From assembly GCA_918807975.1 (NCBI GenBank), contig OU964918.1:50576477-50640476 (forward strand): a DNA stretch of 64,000 bases, in the 5' to 3' direction. Below, piece after piece: positions 58,516-64,000 of this stretch (positions are counted from its first letter, which is position 1; the number at the start of each line of letters is the position of its first letter). The position numbers were made by a program, and so were the translations under genes. The stretch is from Aplidium turbinatum (lineage: Eukaryota; Chordata; Ascidiacea; Aplousobranchia; Polyclinidae). The notes under the pieces are model-generated. The model was given only the letters and a program-made list of their open reading frames with translations. It was not told the origin of the DNA and made no database searches.

Positions 58516-59207
58516 ATGTAATGTGCATTACCTGCTACTAATCCTCAAATTAAACATTTGGTATCCAAAAAACGGTTAGGCCTACATCCTTCGCATTAAT
58601 GCAACTTAACTTACTTGAAAACGAATTGCTGTTCTAAATAATGTTTTTGATTTTGAAAGTCAAGTCAAGTCAATTTATTTTGTTTTAACAGCGCCATATA
58701 TTAACATATAATCAGAGTAAAATGTAATTGTCAAAACAATGCATTGTACAACTGTTGGTTAGATTATGGCGCAATCAGGATGGTAGCGAAAGACCATAAG
58801 CAGTCATCTAGTCAGCCACCACCCCATCACAGTAAATCTAACTACACATTCATACACACTAGTGTGCAGAGGCAGGCACACTACTTCATTGAATAAAAAG
58901 GGTTTGCCACTGAGATTGAAAAACAACTACTGTTGGTTTGAATCTGCATTCTCAGACTGAGTAAGCCGAGGATGAAGATTCAAACCAACGACCAAGAATT
59001 GACCAACCACCAATAATTAGTGATTGTGTGCTACAGTAGCCTACTTGCGAAAGGCTACAGCACTTGCGAAAGTTTTCCTGAAATAACGAGGAAAAACGTG
59101 GATACCACCACCGAATTGCAACAATGAAAACAAGGTGGGGCGCGAATTTTGTTAGAATTGTAAAAAGGAGGTGTGTCTCAAAAAGTTTAAAAACCACTGG
59201 GCTACCT

Positions 59208-59989
59208 GTTTCAGAGACGGCCCTTTTCATTACCAAATTATCCCAACGGCCCTGTAGGCTAAAATCATTTAGTTATTTTAGTTAAACTCCATACGGTAAC
59301 TTTTTGCATTGTTATATAGTCAAAAATGAAATCCCAACAGATTGCGGAGTTAATCTGATGTTTTTGGTTTGAATTCACAACCTAGGCTATAAGCTAGTTT
59401 AAAAGACATTTGAGCATTTTTACACAAATGAATTTCGGAGAGAGAGGAGCGAGATGGTGCTTACACGGCCCGGTAGGGTAGGCGTTCTTTTTCATTATAG
59501 GCTATATGTACAGAATGCGATTTTCTTCTTCTTCTTCTTCCAAAATTTTTGTTTAAAGTATGGTGGCCTACAGTAATAAATTGCATTCGATATATAACCT
59601 TTCACAAAAAGTTTCAATTTATGCTTTAATTTAAGGACATTGCCTGTTATTCGAACTATTAGGCTACAGTTTTTTTATTTATCTGTTTAGGCCTAGCCTA
59701 ATATCATGCTTTCATATTCACATATTTAATAATAATTCAATTTAAAACTACAGTGACATAGGCTACGCAAAGATCGTGAAAGTTAGATAGTCTCGGCTAG
59801 GCTACCTTAAACTTTAGTCAGACCATAAAGTAGCATTAGGCTACTCTTGATAAAAAAAAAAGTCAAAATATTTTGAACGATCCCTCACCCAATAAGAAAA
59901 AAATGACTTCCTACTGGCTATTAGCAAATGGGCGATTTTTCAATTTGTTTTCGATTCAAAAAAAATTTTCGAATGCCTCTTAAAGGCAT
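59208..59989. other. unassigned DNA
   Basis: No gene or classified repeat. It has several copies of tagcct/aggcta typical of the window. Confidence 0.4.
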
Positions 59990-59993
59990 AACT

Positions 59994-60558
59994 TACTAAA
60001 TGAAATTTTCAAACGGGAATTAAGCATCAAAATGCGTAAACTGAACATTCAAGAACACATTTCAAAAAGAATTACCGAAAAAAAATTGTTTTCAATGGCA
60101 CTGGCAAGGCCCAAAGTTCAATGTTTCATTTATTTTTATTTTTTTTTCAAAATGACTAAAAAGTGCAAACACTGCTCGAGAATACGTCACTATCGACAGC
60201 AATAACAAAAGCCACGTTAACACTAACATCAGATCTGATGTTTTGAGCAAATTGTCTGATGTTTTGATGTTGAAATCTGCTGTTTTGATGTACATACATA
60301 CATAGCCTACAGTTAAATCGCCCGCAGTAACAACTATTGCGCGATCAACTGATTGCTCGCCTATAGTGACGTGAACTGTACAGTCGCACGCTTCGCTGCT
60401 CACGCTCATTCTAGTTTTGAAAGCTCTGTCAAAAGCGGGCGCGGAATGCTGATCAGACCGCAATGGGGCAAAATTTTATTAAAAATTGTTTTATGGTAGC
60501 CTGTTCAACACAAAGAACCTGGAAAATCGCCAAGTCAGGTTTTTCCTTTACTATCCCT
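59994..60558. mobile_element. TTAA-flanked MITE, copy B (uninterrupted)
   Basis: Bounded by TTAA (59990-59993 and 60559-60562), with ends AGGCATA and AGGGATA. It aligns along its whole length with copy A (25831-27986) minus the two later insertions there. It shares the run caaaacatcagat and the phrase cagtcgcacgcttcgctgct. Confidence 0.8.
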
Positions 60559-60863
60559 TTAAGCTAATAAAAATAGGCTACCGCGAGGCAATTTCTACTT
60601 CAATGAAAAGTTACTTCAATTTCTATTTCTGAAATGATAACAGTGCAGTTGCTGGTGTGACAAGGAACGCTGATACAAATGCTCTTGATCAATGATCAGA
60701 CCAGTTGATCACACCCCACCAGTGTGCTCAACTGAATAATAAAGGATGATACGTAGGCTACTTTGAAATATTAATAGCACATAAATGTACGAATAATATG
60801 TCGAAATCCTACAAAACCACCAACTTTCACTGGCGATTTTGGATAACAACAGATCAGCATTCA

Positions 60864-61510
60864 GCCCAGTTAGCTCAGTAAGGTTACGCGCTCGACTCAA
60901 GATCAAGCAGCGCTGCTTCGGCTTTTGAGGTATGCGCTTGACGGCTTGAGCAACGCACTGGTAGCCACTTTAACAAGTCGAAATTCTGCCACTGAAATTG
61001 ATTAGAATGAAACCGCCAACCAATCACAAGCTACGGTTTAAGTGACGTAAAAAATGACGAAAAGAAGATCATAGAAAGCAAATTAAGTGATGGATTTTTT
61101 GTCAGCTGGTTGGCTTAGGGGTTAGGGTTAGGGCTAGAAAGTAGTCATTTCATTGACGCGGGTTCGATTCCCACTACTGCTATTGCTCTTTTTCTTCTGT
61201 AATTAGCAAATAAAGTTAAAAACATGCATTAACTCTCTGGATGAGTGCGAGAAGGATCACAATTGGACGGTAGCCTCTTATAACATGTTGTGATTGGTTG
61301 GCGGTTGCATTCTAATCAATTTCAGTGGCAGAATTTCGACTTGTTAAAGTGGCTACCCAACGCACTATCAAGGAGTGCTTTGCATTCAGCGGCACCTAGT
61401 GGATGGTTCACCAAAAAGTATGCAAAACCAGAAATACTATTCAGAAAAAATACCAGAAATAACCCATCAAAGGCTTTGTCAGTCCGAGGATAAAGATTTA
61501 AAACCAACCA
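60864..61510 (+). repeat. tRNA-SINE, short subtype, split by a MULE-like element
   Basis: The SINE head is 60864-60959 (gcccagttagctcagtaagg; diverged B box) and the body resumes at 61358 through cattcagcggcacctagtgg to the CCAA-type tail at 61510. The split is the 398-bp element 60960-61357. Confidence 0.9.
60960..61357. mobile_element. MULE-like MITE carrying a tRNA-like module
   Basis: Ends GGTAGCCACTTTAACAAGTC and its complement; the inverted arms run about 65 bp. The exact 9-bp duplication CAACGCACT flanks it (60951-60959 and 61358-61366), as for Mutator-like elements. The interior has ggttcgattcccac (a perfect B-box-like stretch), a short ttagggttaggg run and ctttttcttctgtaatta. A truncated relative is at 6882-7091. 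Confidence 0.9.
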
Positions 61511-61869
61511 TGGCCTGGGTATAAAGGTGGCCATGGGGTTCATCAATCCCATTCAAACTCCATTCAAATAAATCTGTAGCCTATTAAAATAAACCCGAGA
61601 CTTTGCAGGGGCAAGACCTGAATTGGAAACTTAGAAAAACCTGCGCTTGGAAAATTAAAGTCCTATTTGTATGTATTTCATAGTTTATAGCAATTACTGT
61701 ACAGTTGTGGAAAAAGTGAAATGTACTTGAGATTGAGGAATTTTTAAAGTCGTTGACAGAAGATTTATTTGTAGGATTTTGGCAACACTAATCTTCTTGA
61801 TTGACACATCTGGCACACGTAGCGTCACGCAGTGTGTTTTCGAATTTCGATATTTTGTATTTTTATTCT

Positions 61870-61948
61870 TACCGGAGGCGAGTAGCCTACAATTGTGCTG
61901 GATTTGTTGAGTAGTAGGACTGGATAGGCTGCTTATGCTGTTGAATCA
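61870..61948 (+). other. possible 5' UTR exon of COG2
   Basis: A possible donor (TCA|GTAAGTT) at 61949 and an acceptor (ggattttag) ending at 63121 would join to the COG2 start exon. Start and existence are uncertain. Confidence 0.25.
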
Positions 61949-62239
61949 GTAAGTTTTTTTGATATCAAAATACTTGAAAAATAAGTAGCCTAAATTTGAT
62001 TGTTTTGACAGAGTAAGTTGCAGAAAATGGCATCAAGTCTTAAAGTTTATTGATAAAACAATTAGGCTATCCACTAATTCACATTTTTTTCTGCAATAGA
62101 CCTTGACACTGCAAGGCATCATGTTCTGTATTGGATGGTACAAGTGCACAAGAAGTTGGTGATTGGTTGCCTGGTTGGCTAACTACCTACATTAACAATT
62201 AAACATGTGACATTTTTTGCTTTGATTGTTGAAAAAGAT

Positions 62240-63003
62240 GCAACCTAATTCGTACCATGAACAATTCGTACCGTCAGTTCGTACCTTAAAAAGATCGAGA
62301 GAAAAAATTATAAAAAACCGAAGTCGCTGATCGCAGTTTCCGCAAACATTTTAAAATTTTCTGCCAACAAACAAAAACACTTAGTATCATCACCAAAAAT
62401 TTTAAAATGTTTGCGGAAACACCCTAACCTTGACTCTTTTAAAATGTTTGCGGAAACTCCGATCAACCCTAACCCCTAACTCTTTTAAAATGTTTGCGGA
62501 AACTGCGACCAGCGACTGCGGCAAACTGTAACGATCATTACTAGAAATTTTAAAATGTTTGCGGAAACTGCGGAAAAACGGAAACTGCAATCAGCGACTT
62601 CGGCTTTGTTCTATTTTTCTCTCTCGATCTTTTCAGATTGTTTGTTTGCGGAAACACCCTAATCCTTTTAAAAATTTTGTGGAAACTCCGATTAACCCTA
62701 ACCCTTTTAAAATGTTTGCGGAAACTGCGATCAGCGACTTTGGCAAACTCTAGGATCATTACCGGAAATTAAAAAATGTTTGCGGAAACTGCTAAAAAAC
62801 GGAAGCTGCGATCAGCAATGTTCTATTTTTTCTCTTGATTTTTTCAGTTTGTTTGTTTGCGGATATTGCTAATCGATACTCCGATACCCTAACCCCTTTA
62901 AAGTGTTCGCGGATACTGCAATAAGCGACTACCATACGGCTTTTTTTATTTTTTCTCTCGATCTTTTCAAGGTACGAATTGTTCATGGTACGAATTAGGT
63001 TGC
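62240..63003. mobile_element. MITE with internal tandem subrepeats
   Basis: Ends GCAACCTAATTCGTACCATG and its complement. The interior holds many copies of ttttaaaatgtttgcggaaa and gcgatcagcgact, plus inverted copies of ctctcgatcttttca. The target duplication is unclear. Its repetitive open readings are not genes. It lies just upstream of COG2, probably in the promoter or a 5' UTR intron. Confidence 0.8.
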
Positions 63004-63160
63004 ACCCATTGAAAACAAGGTTGTCGCTGCAGAATTAATACCTTAGCCAACAGAGAATCTTATCAAAAAATTCTGCCTAATATGGCCTATTTTTTTAACT
63101 TCAGTTTTGTTTGGATTTTAGGTCTCATTGATTCAAAGCTTGTAATAAATTTGGTACACC

Positions 63161-64000
63161 ATGACAAAAATACAAGATATTGAAAGAAATGAAACAGACA
63201 ATGCTACCTCAGCATTGCTACCACTCGCACCAAGAACGTTATGCTTTGACAAAAATGAATTCATGAAGGTAAGATGGAATTTATTTGTATGATTTTTTTG
63301 TTGTTGATCAGGTTATATTCTAATTATCATCGAAGAATCAACAACAAAAAATACATAGATTTTATATGCATCTGTATTATTCTAAGTTATTGGTCAGTTC
63401 CATCTTGAAACGACACAGCTGTTTGAAGAATGTAAGGACTTGGTGACATCCTTAGAAGTGGGCTCAAAAATTGACTTTTTATTCATTTGAAATAAATCTT
63501 TAGTAGGTGGCTATTTATATGTGTTAGCACTATGTGTAACACTAGTGTTGCCAAAAAACGTTATACCTAAATTGGAAACCTATTCCAGCTCTGAAATGAG
63601 CAACTCTGACATTATGTATTTAGAGGTACCTTGAGCAAGCACAACATATTTGTGCCGCTGCTTTCACACTGTCCACCACCACCAGTGATAAATAATTAAA
63701 TGTGAATATGATGTAAAAAATAAACGGAATACCGGTACTAGTATTATTCAATCAAATGGGTTTAAGTTGTTAAAATGGATTCAGATTGCCTTCCCTATTT
63801 GTAACCTACCATCTTCATTTATAGTTGCTAGGTTGATTAACCTAACTGGTGTATAAAGTTATGTTAGCCTGTTTTATGAATATGCTATTATTGATTATAT
63901 TGCATCATCACAGACTGACTTTAGTGTTGACAACTTCGTTGCTGACTGTCGGAGGCGAGTACGGTTGGAAACACTACGACAAGATTTGGAAATTTACTTC
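63161..64000 (+). CDS. COG2: COG complex subunit 2, 5' end (partial)
   Basis: Subunit of the conserved oligomeric Golgi tethering complex, which acts in retrograde vesicle docking at the Golgi. Exon 1 is 63161-63268 (36 codons) and ends in GTAAGA; exon 2 starts at 63914 after CACAG and runs to the window edge (29 codons), joined in phase 0. The protein reads TLCFDKNEFMK, then TDFSVDNFVADCRRRVRLET and LRQDLEIYF. This matches the start of animal COG2, which as I recall it reads LCFDKDEFMK followed by a D-F-DVD-FVSDCR...L..LR.DLE.Y pattern. The first 25 residues are not conserved. The 645-bp intron has no feature I can name. The gene continues beyond the window. Confidence 0.9.

Larger units (their letters stand above)
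47219..59199. mobile_element. nest level 1: hAT (ZBED5-like)
   Basis: Ends CAGTGATTCTTAAACTGG and TTTAAAAACCACTG, with the near-exact duplication GGCTACAT/GGCTACCT (47211-47218 and 59200-59207). It holds a plus-strand hAT transposase fragment (57690-58056) and a LINE tail (58340-58515). The stretch 47560-57332 inside it is a later insertion. Confidence 0.75.

Noticed and set aside
61115-61135. Telomere-like ttagggttaggg
   Set aside because: Two units only, inside a MULE-like MITE; related elements carry it, so it is part of the element rather than a telomere relic.
62402-62986. Arginine/phenylalanine-rich open readings on both strands
   Set aside because: They come from tandem subrepeats of a MITE (tttgcggaaa and relatives) and shift frame between copies; not genes.

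Overview
The window is metazoan nuclear DNA: it has spliced genes with GT-AG introns, AATAAA signals, tRNA-derived SINEs, LINE tails and many cut-and-paste transposons. The only recognisable host genes are two multidomain rhamnose-binding (SUEL-type) lectin genes and the 5' end of COG2. Secreted SUEL lectins and this mix of hAT, P-like, MULE-like and Tigger-like elements suggest a marine invertebrate, possibly a tunicate. No sequence here fixes the species, so that is inference.

Layout. 1-17,000 is nested DNA transposons, SINEs and a LINE tail, with no host gene recognised. 17,765-23,423 (+) is lectin gene A: eight coding exons, 717 codons in the long form. 23,430-36,270 is a repeat-filled spacer: hAT elements, a P-like element with perfect 31-bp ends inside a TTAA-flanked element inside a hAT, a Tigger-like MITE, a partial Ty3/gypsy fossil and a 45-bp minisatellite. 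36,276-42,318 (-) is lectin gene B: nine coding exons, 851 codons, arranged tail to tail with gene A. 42,600-47,200 holds SINEs, MITEs and unassigned DNA. 47,219-59,199 is a five-deep nest of DNA transposons, each level supported by terminal inverted repeats and, for four of the five, by a clear target duplication. 59,200-63,003 holds further MITEs, one of them splitting a SINE. 63,161-64,000 (+) is the start of COG2 (Golgi tethering complex subunit), running off the window.

The two lectin genes are the most interesting locus. Both encode a signal peptide, three SUEL domains (each split by an intron at the same place, phase 2) and cysteine-free charged modules of about 115-140 residues carried on phase-1 exons. 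Gene A has two of these modules and gene B three. Just past the donors of the module-only exons lie short remnants that look like decayed SUEL starts, so the modules probably arose from whole module-plus-lectin units. Both genes also keep an in-frame stop just inside intron 5, which would give a short two-lectin form (348 and 337 codons) if that intron is retained.

At least thirteen hAT-like insertions can be delimited by 8-bp target duplications, which makes the window a good record of the order in which elements landed.
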